Source of the DNA: an uncultured Atopobiaceae bacterium
GTDB lineage: Bacteria > Actinomycetota > Coriobacteriia > Coriobacteriales > Atopobiaceae
Length of the DNA stretch: 64,000 bases
Assembly (NCBI GenBank): GCA_944321515.1
Contig: CALULO010000002.1
Location: forward strand, 165,163 to 229,162
Direction: 5' to 3'
A program made the position numbers and the translations under genes. Under the pieces are notes generated by a model. The model was not told the DNA's origin. It did no database searches and saw nothing but the letters and a program-made list of their open reading frames with translations. Shown in pieces: positions 25,927 to 34,184 of this stretch (within the stretch, counting starts at the first letter, position 1; each line of letters begins with the position of its first letter).

Positions 25927-26964
25927 ATGGAGAAGAAGGACATCGACTGGGGCAGCCTCGGCTTCGCCTACCAGCCCACCGACTACAGCTACGTCTGCAA
26001 CTACCGTGACGGCGCCTGGGAGGAGGGCGGCCTCACCACCGACCACAACCTGACGCTCTCCGAGTGCGCGGGCATCTTCCACTACTGCCAGGAGGTCTTC
26101 GAGGGCCTCAAGGCGTACACCACCAAGGACGGCGACATCGTCTGCTTCCGCCCCGACCTCAACGCCTCCCGCATGGCCGACTCCGCGCGCCGCATCGTGA
26201 TGCCGCCCTTCCCGGAGGACAAGTTCGTCGAGGCCGTCAAGATGGTCGTCAAGGCCAACGAGGCCTGGGTGCCGCCCTTCGGCTCCGGCGCCACGCTCTA
26301 CGTGCGCCCGTTCATGGTGGCCACGGGTAACGTCATCGGCGTGAAGCCGGCTGACGAGTACCAGTTCCGCATCCTCGTGACGCCCGTCGGCCCGTACTAC
26401 TCGGGCGGCGTGAAGCCTGTGGCCCTCAAGGTCCCCGAGTACGACCGCGCCGCGCCCCACGGCACCGGCGCCATCAAGGCCGGCCTCAACTACGCCATGA
26501 GCCTCTACCCGAGCGTCCAGGCCCACGCCGAGGGCTTCGCCGACAACATGTTCCTCGACCCGCAGACCCACACCTACGTCGAGGAGTCCGGCGGCGCCAA
26601 CTTCCTGTTCGTCGACGGCGAGGGCACCCTCGTGGTCCCGAAGTCCGCGACCAACTCCATCCTGCCGTCCATCACGCGCCGCAGCCTCGTCTACGTGGCC
26701 GAGAACATGCTGGACATGAAGGTCGTCGAGCGCCCGGTCAAGTTCGAGGAGGTGCGCTCCGGCGAGTTCGTCGAGTGCGGCATGTGCGGCACCGCGGCCG
26801 TGATCTCCCCGGTGGGCAAGGTCGTCAACGGGGACGAGGAGATCGTCTTCGGCAGCGGCATGGAGCACGTCGGCCCCGTCATGGCCAAGCTGCGCGAGAC
26901 CCTCACCGGCATCCAGGCCGGCGAGATCGAGGGCCCCGAGGGCTGGGTCGTCAAGATCTGCTAG
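25927..26964 (+). CDS. ilvE: Branched-chain amino acid aminotransferase
   Basis: 345 residues, the usual length for the long BCAT form. Motifs: YCQEVFEGLKAY, LYVRPFMVATG, GTGAIKAGLNYAMS (PLP lysine), EESGGANFLFVD and ECGMCGTAAVISPVG, where the CGMCG redox pair matches the thiol switch of many BCATs. It transfers amino groups between 2-oxoglutarate/glutamate and Val, Leu and Ile. GAGGGGG precedes the ATG and a strong terminator follows, so it is a single-gene unit. Confidence 0.95.
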   Translation: MEKKDIDWGSLGFAYQPTDYSYVCNYRDGAWEEGGLTTDHNLTLSECAGIFHYCQEVFEGLKAYTTKDGDIVCFRPDLNASRMADSARRIVMPPFPEDKFVEAVKMVVKANEAWVPPFGSGATLYVRPFMVATGNVIGVKPADEYQFRILVTPVGPYYSGGVKPVALKVPEYDRAAPHGTGAIKAGLNYAMSLYPSVQAHAEGFADNMFLDPQTHTYVEESGGANFLFVDGEGTLVVPKSATNSILPSITRRSLVYVAENMLDMKVVERPVKFEEVRSGEFVECGMCGTAAVISPVGKVVNGDEEIVFGSGMEHVGPVMAKLRETLTGIQAGEIEGPEGWVVKIC

Positions 26965-26985
26965 ATCAACCTTATTGGGTTACGT

Positions 26986-27031
26986 GGCCGCCCGGCCCCC
27001 TGGCGCCTGCCGGGGCCGGGCGGCCTCTTTT
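26986..27031 (+). terminator. Rho-independent terminator of ilvE
   Basis: Perfect 14-bp arms GGCCGCCCGGCCCC (26986-26999) and GGGGCCGGGCGGCC (27012-27025), followed by TCTTTTG. Confidence 0.9.
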
Positions 27032-27193
27032 GTGCGCGGGCCCCACGGGCGGCGAGAAGAACGCGCGCGTTGCCCGCGGCCCCGCGCCCGGGCCCGGCCT
27101 GAGCGGCCCCGCCCATTGTTGCGCCCTCGTCTCGGCCCCGTCCGGCCCGGCGGGCCTGTCGTAGAATGTCCCCATCAGACGACAGGAGGACCC

Positions 27194-27511
27194 ATGCCGC
27201 TCACCAGAGAAGAGGTAGCGGGCATCGCGGACTATGCGAGGATCGCCCTTACCGACGCGGAGCTCGACGAGATGACCACGTACATGAACGAGGCCGTCGA
27301 GCTCCTCGAGCCCATCCGCCAGTACGACCTCGAGGGCGTTGAGCCCACGTTCCACCCCATCGGAGACCTCTCCAACGTGATGTCGGACGACGTCCCCGAC
27401 ACGAGCGTCCGCGCACTGCCCATCGACGTGGCGCTTGAGAACGCCGGCGCCAGCCGTGACCGCAGCTTCCGCGTGCCCTCCATCCTGGGTGACCAGGGGG
27501 GTGACCGCTGA
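27194..27511 (+). CDS. gatC: Aspartyl/glutamyl-tRNA amidotransferase subunit C
   Basis: 105 residues. Typical GatC start LTREEVAGIADYARIALT, helix ELDEMTTYMNEAVELLEPI, and the C-terminal region containing PSILGDQGG. It wraps GatA and GatB and stabilises the complex that amidates Asp-tRNA(Asn) or Glu-tRNA(Gln). AGGAGG lies before the ATG, and a TAGAAT at 27162-27167 is a likely -10 box. Its stop shares one base with the gatA start. Confidence 0.93.
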   Translation: MPLTREEVAGIADYARIALTDAELDEMTTYMNEAVELLEPIRQYDLEGVEPTFHPIGDLSNVMSDDVPDTSVRALPIDVALENAGASRDRSFRVPSILGDQGGDR

Positions 27512-29013
27512 TGTGCGCAGCCAACCTTGACCAGCTCTCCGCCAGCCAGATCGCCGCGGGCGTCGCCGCCGGCGACTTCACTGCCGTCGAGGTGGCTCGT
27601 GCCGCGCTCGACGCCGTGGAGCAGCGCGACGGCGAGGTCCAGGCCTTCCTGCAGGTCTCGGCCGACCTTGCGATCGCGGCGGCCGAGGCCACCGACGCCG
27701 CCCGCGCCGCCGGGCGGCCGCTGGGCCCGCTCGCCGGCGTGCCCGTGGCGTTCAAGGACAACATGAACCTCGTGGGCACGCGCACCACCTGCGCCTCCCG
27801 CATGCTCGAGGGCTACGAGAGCCCCTACACCGCCACCTGCGTCCAGCGCCTGCTTGACGCCGGGGCCACGCCCGTGGGCAAGACCAACATGGACGAGTTC
27901 GCCTTCGGCTCCTCCACGGAGTCCTCGGCCTTCCACCCCACGTACAACCCGTGGGACACCACGCGCGTCCCCGGCGGCTCCTCGGGCGGCTCGGCCGCGG
28001 CCGTGGCGGCCGGCGAGGTGACCGTGGCACTGGGCTCGGACACGGGCGGCTCCATCCGCCAGCCGGCGAGCCTGTGCGGCGTGGTGGGCATGAAGCCCAC
28101 CTACGGCGCCGTGAGCCGCTACGGCGTGGTGGCCTTTGGCAGCTCCCTCGACCAGGTGGGCCCGTTCGGCCGGCGCGTGGAGGACGTGGCGCTGGCCATG
28201 AACGCGCTCGTGGCGGCGGGCCGCGACCCGTACGACTCCACCTCGCAGGACTGCCCGGTGGACTTCCTCGAGCACCTCGAGGACCCCGTGGAGGGTCGCA
28301 CCGTGGGCGTGGTCCCGCAGCTCCTTGAGGCGGAGGGCCTCTCCAGGGAGGAGCGCACCGCCATCCAGCAGGCCACCGTGGCCCTTGAGGCGCAGGGCGC
28401 CCGCGTGGTGGAGGTGGAGCTCCCCAACATCGCCTCGGCCATCGCGGCCTACTACGTGATCGCCCCGTGCGAGGCGTTCTCCAACCTGGCGCGCTTCGAC
28501 GGCGTGCGCTACGGCTACCAGGAGCCGGGCTGCTCCACGCTCGCCGAGCAGACCTCGCTCTCCCGCGCTCACGGCTTTGGCGAGGAGGCCAAGCGCCGCC
28601 AGATGCTCGGCGCCTACCTGCTCTCCTCGGGCGTCTACGACAAGTACTACTACCCGGCGCAGCAGGTCCGCACCCTCATCACAGCGGACTACGTGCGCGC
28701 CTACGAGAAGTGCGACGTCATCCTCCTGCCGGCGACCCCCCGCACGGCCTTCCGCTTTGGCGAGATCTCCGACCCCACCGAGATGTACGCCTCGGACATG
28801 TTCACGATCTCCAACAACATCGCCGGCAACGGCGGCATCTCGGTGCCGATGGGCGTGGGCGCGGAGTCCGGCCTGCCGGTCTCCGTGCAGCTCCAGGGCC
28901 CGGCCTTCAAGGATCGCTCCCTGCTCACCTTTGCCCGCGCCATCGAGCGCTCGTGCTCCGCGGAGGGCGTCGTCGCGCCCGCCTTTGCCGGGAAGGGGGG
29001 TGAGCTCCAGTGA
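27511..29013 (+). CDS. gatA: Aspartyl/glutamyl-tRNA amidotransferase subunit A
   Basis: 500 residues. The amidase-signature triad is complete: Lys82 (VPVAFKDNMN), cis-Ser157 (GGSSGGSAAAVAAG) and nucleophile Ser181 (GSDTGGSIRQPASLCG), with the spacing known for GatA. It releases ammonia from glutamine and passes it to GatB. It overlaps gatC by one base and gatB by four, so translation of the three is coupled. Confidence 0.96.
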   Translation: MCAANLDQLSASQIAAGVAAGDFTAVEVARAALDAVEQRDGEVQAFLQVSADLAIAAAEATDAARAAGRPLGPLAGVPVAFKDNMNLVGTRTTCASRMLEGYESPYTATCVQRLLDAGATPVGKTNMDEFAFGSSTESSAFHPTYNPWDTTRVPGGSSGGSAAAVAAGEVTVALGSDTGGSIRQPASLCGVVGMKPTYGAVSRYGVVAFGSSLDQVGPFGRRVEDVALAMNALVAAGRDPYDSTSQDCPVDFLEHLEDPVEGRTVGVVPQLLEAEGLSREERTAIQQATVALEAQGARVVEVELPNIASAIAAYYVIAPCEAFSNLARFDGVRYGYQEPGCSTLAEQTSLSRAHGFGEEAKRRQMLGAYLLSSGVYDKYYYPAQQVRTLITADYVRAYEKCDVILLPATPRTAFRFGEISDPTEMYASDMFTISNNIAGNGGISVPMGVGAESGLPVSVQLQGPAFKDRSLLTFARAIERSCSAEGVVAPAFAGKGGELQ

Positions 29014-30521
29014 AGAAGCTCGCCGAGGTTCTGCGTGACTGGGAGGCCGTCATCGGTCTCGAGGTCCACACCGAGCTCACCACGCTCGAGACCAAGATGT
29101 TCTGCAACTGCCGACTCAGCCACGACGACGAGCCCAACACCAACGTCTGCCCCGTGTGCCTGGGCATGCCGGGCGCGCTGCCGGTGCCCAACAAGAAGGC
29201 CATCGAGTCCATCGTCATGGCGGGCCTTGCCACCAACTGCGAGATCCAGCGCCACTCGATGTTCTACCGCAAGCACTACTTCTACCCCGACATGGCCAAG
29301 AACTTCCAGACCACCCAGGGCCCCGTCGCCTTCTGCATGCACGGCCACCTTGACCTGGAGGTCTCCGGCGCCGGCGCGGCCGAGCGCCCGGACGGCACGG
29401 GGGTGGAGAAGGCCGGGGACGGCTCGTACGTGGCCCCCGTCAGGATCCTGCGCATCCACATGGAGGAGGACGCGGCCAAGATGGTCCACGTGGGCGGCGA
29501 GGAGGGCCGCATCACCGCGGCCACCGAGTCCCTCATCGACTACAACCGCTGCGGCACGCCGCTGATCGAGCTCGTCACCGAGCCCGACCTCCGCACGCCC
29601 GAGGAGGCCCGCCTCTTCATGGAGAAGCTGCGCGAGACCTTCCTCACGCTCGGGATCTCCGACTGCTCGCTCGAGAGCGGCTCCATGCGCTGCGACGGCA
29701 ACGTGAGCCTGCGCCGCCGCGGGGAGACGCGCCTGGGCACCAAGACCGAGATGAAGAACATCAACTCGTTCAAGAGCCTCCACGACGCCCTTGAGTACGA
29801 GATTTGCCGACAGGCCGAGGTCCTCGAGGAGGGCGGGATCGTCTACCAGGAGACGAGGCACTGGGAGCCCAGCCGCCGCCGCACCGTGGTCATGCGCGTC
29901 AAGGAGACCGCCGACGACTACCGCCTGTTCCCTGACCCGGACCTCGCGCCGTTCGACCTCACCGATGAGTTCATCGAGCACTGCAGGGAGCGCATCCCCG
30001 AGCTGCCGGACGCCAAGCGCGAGCGCTACATGGCCGACTACGGCCTCAAGAAGAAGGACGCGGCGCAGCTTGCGGGCGACCCGAAGGTCGCGGCCTTCTT
30101 CGAGGAGGCACTCTCCGGCGTGGGCGAGAAGGTCGTGGGCACGCTGGCCAACGTCATGGTGAACCTCGTCCCGAGCTTCCCGGGGCTCACCGTGGAGCAG
30201 GTCCGCGGCATCTCCGGTCTTCTCGCCGAGGACGCGGTGACGTTTGCCCAGGCGCGCGAGGTGCTGGAGGCGGTCAGCCAGAGCAGCGAGGACCCGGTGG
30301 CCTACGTGGACGCCCACGGCATGCGGCAGTCCACCGACGAGGGCGCGCTCGGCGCCATCGTGGACGAGGTGCTCGGCCGCTGCACGGACCAGGTCCAGCA
30401 GTATCGTGACGGCAACAAGAAGGTTCTCGGGTTCCTGGTAGGCCAGTGCATGAAGGCGGCCAAGGGCTCGGGCAACCCCAAGGCGTTCAACAAGATGCTC
30501 GCCGAGCGCCTGGGGGCCTAG
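29010..30521 (+). CDS. gatB: Aspartyl/glutamyl-tRNA amidotransferase subunit B
   Basis: 503 residues from GTG 29010, in a GTGA overlap with gatA. Family blocks: WEAVIGLEVHTELTT, CPVCLGMPGALPVPN, RKHYFYPDMAKNFQTTQ, RCDGNVSLRRRG, and a C-terminal YqeY-like tail. The kinase-like site activates the tRNA-bound Glu or Asp, and the tail binds tRNA. Presence of GatCAB implies that the host lacks GlnRS or AsnRS (or both), usual for Gram-positive anaerobes. Confidence 0.96.
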   Translation: MKKLAEVLRDWEAVIGLEVHTELTTLETKMFCNCRLSHDDEPNTNVCPVCLGMPGALPVPNKKAIESIVMAGLATNCEIQRHSMFYRKHYFYPDMAKNFQTTQGPVAFCMHGHLDLEVSGAGAAERPDGTGVEKAGDGSYVAPVRILRIHMEEDAAKMVHVGGEEGRITAATESLIDYNRCGTPLIELVTEPDLRTPEEARLFMEKLRETFLTLGISDCSLESGSMRCDGNVSLRRRGETRLGTKTEMKNINSFKSLHDALEYEICRQAEVLEEGGIVYQETRHWEPSRRRTVVMRVKETADDYRLFPDPDLAPFDLTDEFIEHCRERIPELPDAKRERYMADYGLKKKDAAQLAGDPKVAAFFEEALSGVGEKVVGTLANVMVNLVPSFPGLTVEQVRGISGLLAEDAVTFAQAREVLEAVSQSSEDPVAYVDAHGMRQSTDEGALGAIVDEVLGRCTDQVQQYRDGNKKVLGFLVGQCMKAAKGSGNPKAFNKMLAERLGA

Positions 30522-30527
30522 CGGCGC

Positions 30528-30556
30528 GCGGGCGCCCCTCTGTCGCGGGCGCCCGC
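30528..30556 (+). terminator. Hairpin after gatCAB
   Basis: Perfect 10-bp arms GCGGGCGCCC / GGGCGCCCGC with a 9-nt loop, starting 7 bp after the gatB stop. It lacks a T run, so termination strength is uncertain. Confidence 0.5.
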
Positions 30557-30634
30557 CAGCCGTTCGTGCTTCTCGCCGGGCGCCTGCCGCAAACCTGCTA
30601 GACTCGCGAGCCGAGGGCGTCGAGAGGGGAGAGC

Positions 30635-31597
30635 GTGGAGGAGAGCGAGGCGCGTGACGCGCAGGTCGAGCAGGCGGTCGAGCCCGTCTCCGAGGTGGTG
30701 AGCGACGAGGAGGCGAGAAGGGCCGAGAAGCTCGCGACCCGGCGCGGGGCGTACAGCTTCCCCACGTTCTTCGCCCTGCTCAACGTGGGCCTCATCCTCA
30801 CGGCGGTGGCCCTCGTGCTCTTCAAGACCCCCAACCACCTTGCCTTCGGCGGCACGTCGGGCCTCTCGATCCTGCTTGCCACGGCGTTTCCGGTGCTGCC
30901 GGTCTCGGCCTACATGTGGATCCTCAACGCCGTCCTCGTGCTCCTTGGCGTGGTGTTCCTCGACCGGAAGGCGGTGCTCTGGAGCGCCTTCGCCTCGTTT
31001 GCCCTCTCGGGCTACACGTCGCTCTTTGAGTGGCTGTTCCCCGTCACGAGCTCGATAACCGGGGACCTCTGGCTCGACGTCTGCTTTGCCGTGCTGCTGC
31101 CTGCCGTGGGCTCGGCCATCGTCTTTGACATCGGTGCCTCGACGGGCGGCACCGACATCGCGGCCATGATCTTGCGCAAGCGCACCGACATTGAGATCGG
31201 CAAGGCGCTCTTTGCCGTGGACGCCGGCATCGTCGTGGCGGCCATCGGGCTCTATGGCCCGCGCGTGGGCCTCTACTGCGTGCTCGGCCTCATCGGGAAG
31301 ACCTTCGTGGTGGACGGCTTCATCGAGTCCATCCGCCAGCGCAAGGTCTGTCAGGTCATCTGCTCGCGGCCGCGCGAGGTCGAGGAGTTCATCGTGAAGA
31401 AGCTCGGGCGTACCGCGACGCTTCAGTTTGGGTGGGGCGCGTACTCGGGCAAGCGCGTCATCGTGCTCACGAGCGTGCTCTCGCGCCGCGAGGCCATGCG
31501 CCTGCGCCTCTTTGTGCGCTCGAAGGACCCCAACGCCTTCATCACCATAGTGAGCAGCTCGGAGATCGTCGGCCGCGGCTTCCGCGGCGTGAACTAG
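30635..31597 (+). CDS. YitT-family membrane protein with DUF2179 domain
   Basis: 320 residues from GTG 30635 with a GAGGGGAGAG site. An acidic N-terminus of about 40 residues is followed by five to six helices (FFALLNVGLILTAVALVLF first). The conserved membrane motif GASTGGTDIAAMILRKRT is present. The cytoplasmic DUF2179 domain is at residues about 230-320 (VCQVICSRPREVEEFIVKK, then VLTSVLSRREAMRLRLFV). YitT proteins are widespread and of unknown function, perhaps exporters. No operon partner. Confidence 0.88.
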   Translation: MEESEARDAQVEQAVEPVSEVVSDEEARRAEKLATRRGAYSFPTFFALLNVGLILTAVALVLFKTPNHLAFGGTSGLSILLATAFPVLPVSAYMWILNAVLVLLGVVFLDRKAVLWSAFASFALSGYTSLFEWLFPVTSSITGDLWLDVCFAVLLPAVGSAIVFDIGASTGGTDIAAMILRKRTDIEIGKALFAVDAGIVVAAIGLYGPRVGLYCVLGLIGKTFVVDGFIESIRQRKVCQVICSRPREVEEFIVKKLGRTATLQFGWGAYSGKRVIVLTSVLSRREAMRLRLFVRSKDPNAFITIVSSSEIVGRGFRGVN

Positions 31598-31708
31598 AGA
31601 CAGGGGGACGGGCGGCCTGCGGTCCCGCCTGGCTGGGCGCCTTGCCGGTCGGCCCGCCCGCGCGAAGGCCCCGCCTGCGGAGGCCACCGCCCGCGGCGGC
31701 CCTGGGCC

Positions 31709-32371
31709 CTACGCGTTCTTCTCGCCGTTCTTTGCCTCGTCGAGGTAGCTGTAGAGGGTGTACTTGGAGATGCCGAAGAACTTGCAGACCTTGGGGCCCG
31801 ACTTGGTGATGAGGAAGGCGCCGGTGTCGTTGAGGTAGCGGATCGCGCGGACCTTCTCCTCCTTGGTCATGAGCGCCACCGGCGTGCCCACCAGCTCCAC
31901 GCTCTGCTCGATGAGGTCGTCCAGGAGGTCGGCGACGTTGCGGACGATGGGCTCGGGCTCGCGCGCCTCGCTTGGCTCGGTGCCCACGAGCCAGCTGATG
32001 GCGTCGTTCGCGGCGCGCAGCACCGTGATGTCGTAGTTGATGGCAAAGATGCCCACCGCGCGGCCGTCGTCGTCGCGGATGAAGACCGTCGAGGACTTGA
32101 GGATCTTGCCGTCCGCCGTCCGGGTGAGGTAGGAGAGACGGTCGTCGAGCTGGGCGCCGTCGGCGTGGAGCGCCTCAAGCACCACGTGGCTCGGGCCGTC
32201 GCCCAGGCGCCTGCCCGTGACGTGCCCGTTCTCAATGGCCACGATGGAGTGGCTTGGGTCGGCCGACTCGAGATCGTGGACCACGACCTCGCAGCCGCTG
32301 CCAAACTGCAGGGCAAGCGCGTGGGCGATTCTCTTGTAGAAGTCGAGCTGAGTCTCGGTCAACGAGGGCAC
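31709..32371 (-). CDS. YheO-type PAS/HTH transcriptional regulator (DauR family)
   Basis: 220 residues. Residues 10-130 are a YheO-like PAS domain (GSGCEVVVHDLE, IKSSTVFIRDDDG-like segment, VGIFAINYDI). Residues about 165-215 are the family helix-turn-helix (TKEEKVRAIRYLNDTGAFLI, then VCKFFGISKYTLYSYL). Relatives such as DauR control amino-acid and nucleobase catabolic operons in response to a small ligand. It is divergent from the purine permease and separated from it by a 300-bp AT-rich control region. It is the best local candidate to bind the TGTTTGG sites at 32443, 44011 and 56819. Confidence 0.87.
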   Translation of the reverse strand: MPSLTETQLDFYKRIAHALALQFGSGCEVVVHDLESADPSHSIVAIENGHVTGRRLGDGPSHVVLEALHADGAQLDDRLSYLTRTADGKILKSSTVFIRDDDGRAVGIFAINYDITVLRAANDAISWLVGTEPSEAREPEPIVRNVADLLDDLIEQSVELVGTPVALMTKEEKVRAIRYLNDTGAFLITKSGPKVCKFFGISKYTLYSYLDEAKNGEKNA

Positions 32372-32442
32372 CTCCTAGGTAGGCGGGGGCGTATGTGGTC
32401 GGGTGTGGTGCTATGGTACCCGAAGTGTCCGCCAGAACTTAC

Positions 32443-32464
32443 TTTTTGTCAGCCAAACAAACCA
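32443..32464 (-). promoter_or_regulatory. TGTTTGG-type operator in the regulator/permease gap
   Basis: On the minus strand this reads GGTTTGTTTGG, CT, then GACAAAAA. It shares TGTTTGG and GACAAAAAGT with the large palindrome at 44011-44041, differing by four bases of spacer. It is about 70 bp before the PAS-HTH start. Confidence 0.5.
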
Positions 32465-32506
32465 AAGGTACTATCTGCGTGGTGAGCGGCACACCTGCTG
32501 ACATGG

Positions 32507-32530
32507 CGTTATAGTGCGTTGAGTGTAACG
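32507..32530 (+). promoter_or_regulatory. ModE-like box upstream of the purine permease
   Basis: 24-bp dyad with halves CGTTATA and TGTAACG separated by 10 bp; 6 of 7 half-site pairs are complementary. The length and half-sites fit the E. coli ModE operator form as recalled (CGTTATA ... ATAACG). TATAGT inside it could be a -10 box. Confidence 0.5.
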
Positions 32531-32585
32531 AGATTTTCACCATAGCCGGCGTGCGCGTCAACCGTTCGCGTTTCGTAACCTACCG

Positions 32586-32622
32586 TCTAACAGATTTTCA
32601 TCAAAGCAGACATTTTGTTAGA
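32586..32622 (+). promoter_or_regulatory. Inverted repeat before the purine permease gene
   Basis: TCTAACA (32586-32592) and TGTTAGA (32616-32622), perfect 7-bp arms 23 bp apart, in the AT-rich leader 54 bp before the start codon. Operator or mRNA leader structure. Confidence 0.4.
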
Positions 32623-32675
32623 TATTCCACGTGAATAATGTAGGCCATAGTCGCAGACTCGTGGAGAGGACGATC

Positions 32676-34076
32676 ATGGCGAAGTCACGTCCGACGGGCG
32701 ACGGTGGTTCGTCCGCAATTCTGTTCCAGCGCGAGGGGATGCCGCCGATCGGGGCGATGCTGCCCTGTTCGCTCCAGCACGTTCTGGCGTCGTTTGCGGG
32801 CATCATCACGCCGGCCATCCTCATAGCCGCCACCTTCAACTTCACCACCCAGCAGCGAACCGACATCATCCAGGTGGCGCTGATCCTCTCGGCCATCGAC
32901 ACGGCGCTGCAGGCCTTTGCCCCGTTCCGTCGCATCGGCGGCGGCCTGCCCATTGTGATGGGCGTCTCGTTTGCGTTCCTGCCCGCGCTGCAGGCGATGG
33001 GCGCTACGTTCTCCTTCGGCGCGCTCCTGGGCGGCGAGATCGTGGGCGGCATCGCGGCCATCCTCTTTGGCCTCTTCTACAGCAAGCTCAAGAACCTGTT
33101 CCCGCCCGTGGTCACCGGCACGGTGATCTTCACCATCGGCGTCTCCCTCTACCCGACGGCCATCAAGTACATGGCCGGCGGCGAGGGCACCGAGCTCTGG
33201 GGCACCCCGCAGGCCTGGCTCGTGGCGCTCATCACCTTTGCCGTGGTCTTTGGCCTCAGCAACTTCGCCAAGGGCACGCTCAAGCTCGGCAGCGTGTTCT
33301 TCGGCATGATCGTGGGCATCATCGTGTCCGCGCCCTTCGGCATGCTGGACTTCTCCGCCGTGGGCCAGGCGGGCGTCTTCGCGTTCCCCAAGATCATGCC
33401 GTATCAGATCGAGTTCGCCCCGGAGGTCTGCATCACGCTTGCCGTGGTCTACCCAATGGTGGCCATCCAGGTCATCGGTGACGTCTCGGCCGCCTGCCTC
33501 GGCTCCATGGACCGCATGCCCACCGAGCGCGAGCTCTCCGGTGCCATCGTCTCCCAGGGCGCCACGTCCATCGTCTCCGCGTTCCTCGGCGGCCTGCCCA
33601 CCAGCGCCCTCGGCCAGAACGTCGGCATCATCTCGTCCAACAAGGTCGTCAACAAGTGGGTCTTCGTGATCGTGGCGGCGGTCTTCGCCGCGGCCGGCCT
33701 GCTGCCGCAGCTCTCCGCCGTGCTCACCGCCATCCCGCAGCCGGTCATCGGCGGCGCCACGGTGGGCGTCTTCGGCACCATCACCATGAACGGCGTGCGC
33801 ATGTTCACCAAGGACGGCCTCACGCCGCGCACCACCACCATCGTGGGCACCTCGGTGGTCTTTGGCCTCGGCATCTGGATGGCTTCGGGCTGCCTGGCCG
33901 GCCCCGGCATGCCCAGCTGGGTCACCACCGTCATCGGCTCCAACGCCATCACCCCGGCCGCCATCATGGCCATCGTCCTCAACCTCATCCTGCCGGTTGA
34001 CCCGCCGCACGAGATCCGCCAGGCGGCCACCAAGGAGCAGGCCGTCGCCAAGGTCATGCCCGCCAGCAAGGAGTAG
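32676..34076 (+). CDS. NCS2 uracil-xanthine permease (purine uptake)
   Basis: 466 residues. ATG 32676 has GGAGAGGA 5 bases before it; a GTG at 32631 is an unlikely longer start. About 12 to 14 helices. The NCS2 hallmarks are IGAMLPCSLQHVLASFAGII near the N-terminus, NVGIISSNKV and the QPVIGGATVGVFGTI block typical of xanthine/uric acid carriers. It imports xanthine, urate or another purine by ion symport. As first gene of the degradation island, downstream of a ModE-like box, it supplies substrate to the hydroxylase and SsnA. Confidence 0.92.
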   Translation: MAKSRPTGDGGSSAILFQREGMPPIGAMLPCSLQHVLASFAGIITPAILIAATFNFTTQQRTDIIQVALILSAIDTALQAFAPFRRIGGGLPIVMGVSFAFLPALQAMGATFSFGALLGGEIVGGIAAILFGLFYSKLKNLFPPVVTGTVIFTIGVSLYPTAIKYMAGGEGTELWGTPQAWLVALITFAVVFGLSNFAKGTLKLGSVFFGMIVGIIVSAPFGMLDFSAVGQAGVFAFPKIMPYQIEFAPEVCITLAVVYPMVAIQVIGDVSAACLGSMDRMPTERELSGAIVSQGATSIVSAFLGGLPTSALGQNVGIISSNKVVNKWVFVIVAAVFAAAGLLPQLSAVLTAIPQPVIGGATVGVFGTITMNGVRMFTKDGLTPRTTTIVGTSVVFGLGIWMASGCLAGPGMPSWVTTVIGSNAITPAAIMAIVLNLILPVDPPHEIRQAATKEQAVAKVMPASKE

Positions 34077-34085
34077 CCAGGACGC

Positions 34086-34147
34086 GACGGTCCCGGCCCG
34101 GCGGCGCGGGCGCCCTGCACCCCGCCCCCGCCGTCGGGCGGACCGTC
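34086..34147 (+). other. Long-range inverted repeat between permease and ssnA
   Basis: GACGGTCC (34086-34093) and GGACCGTC (34140-34147) enclose GC-rich DNA, followed by CTTCTCGCC. Probably folds in the mRNA and may weaken transcription into ssnA. Confidence 0.4.
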
Positions 34148-34184
34148 CTTCTCGCCAGAGCTCTCCCAGAGAACAGGAGTAGAA

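Noticed and set aside
24628-26868. 746-codon minus-strand frame reaching through ilvE
   Set aside because: Only the last 351 codons resemble a protein (threonine aldolase-like). The rest is antisense to the aminotransferase and its promoter.
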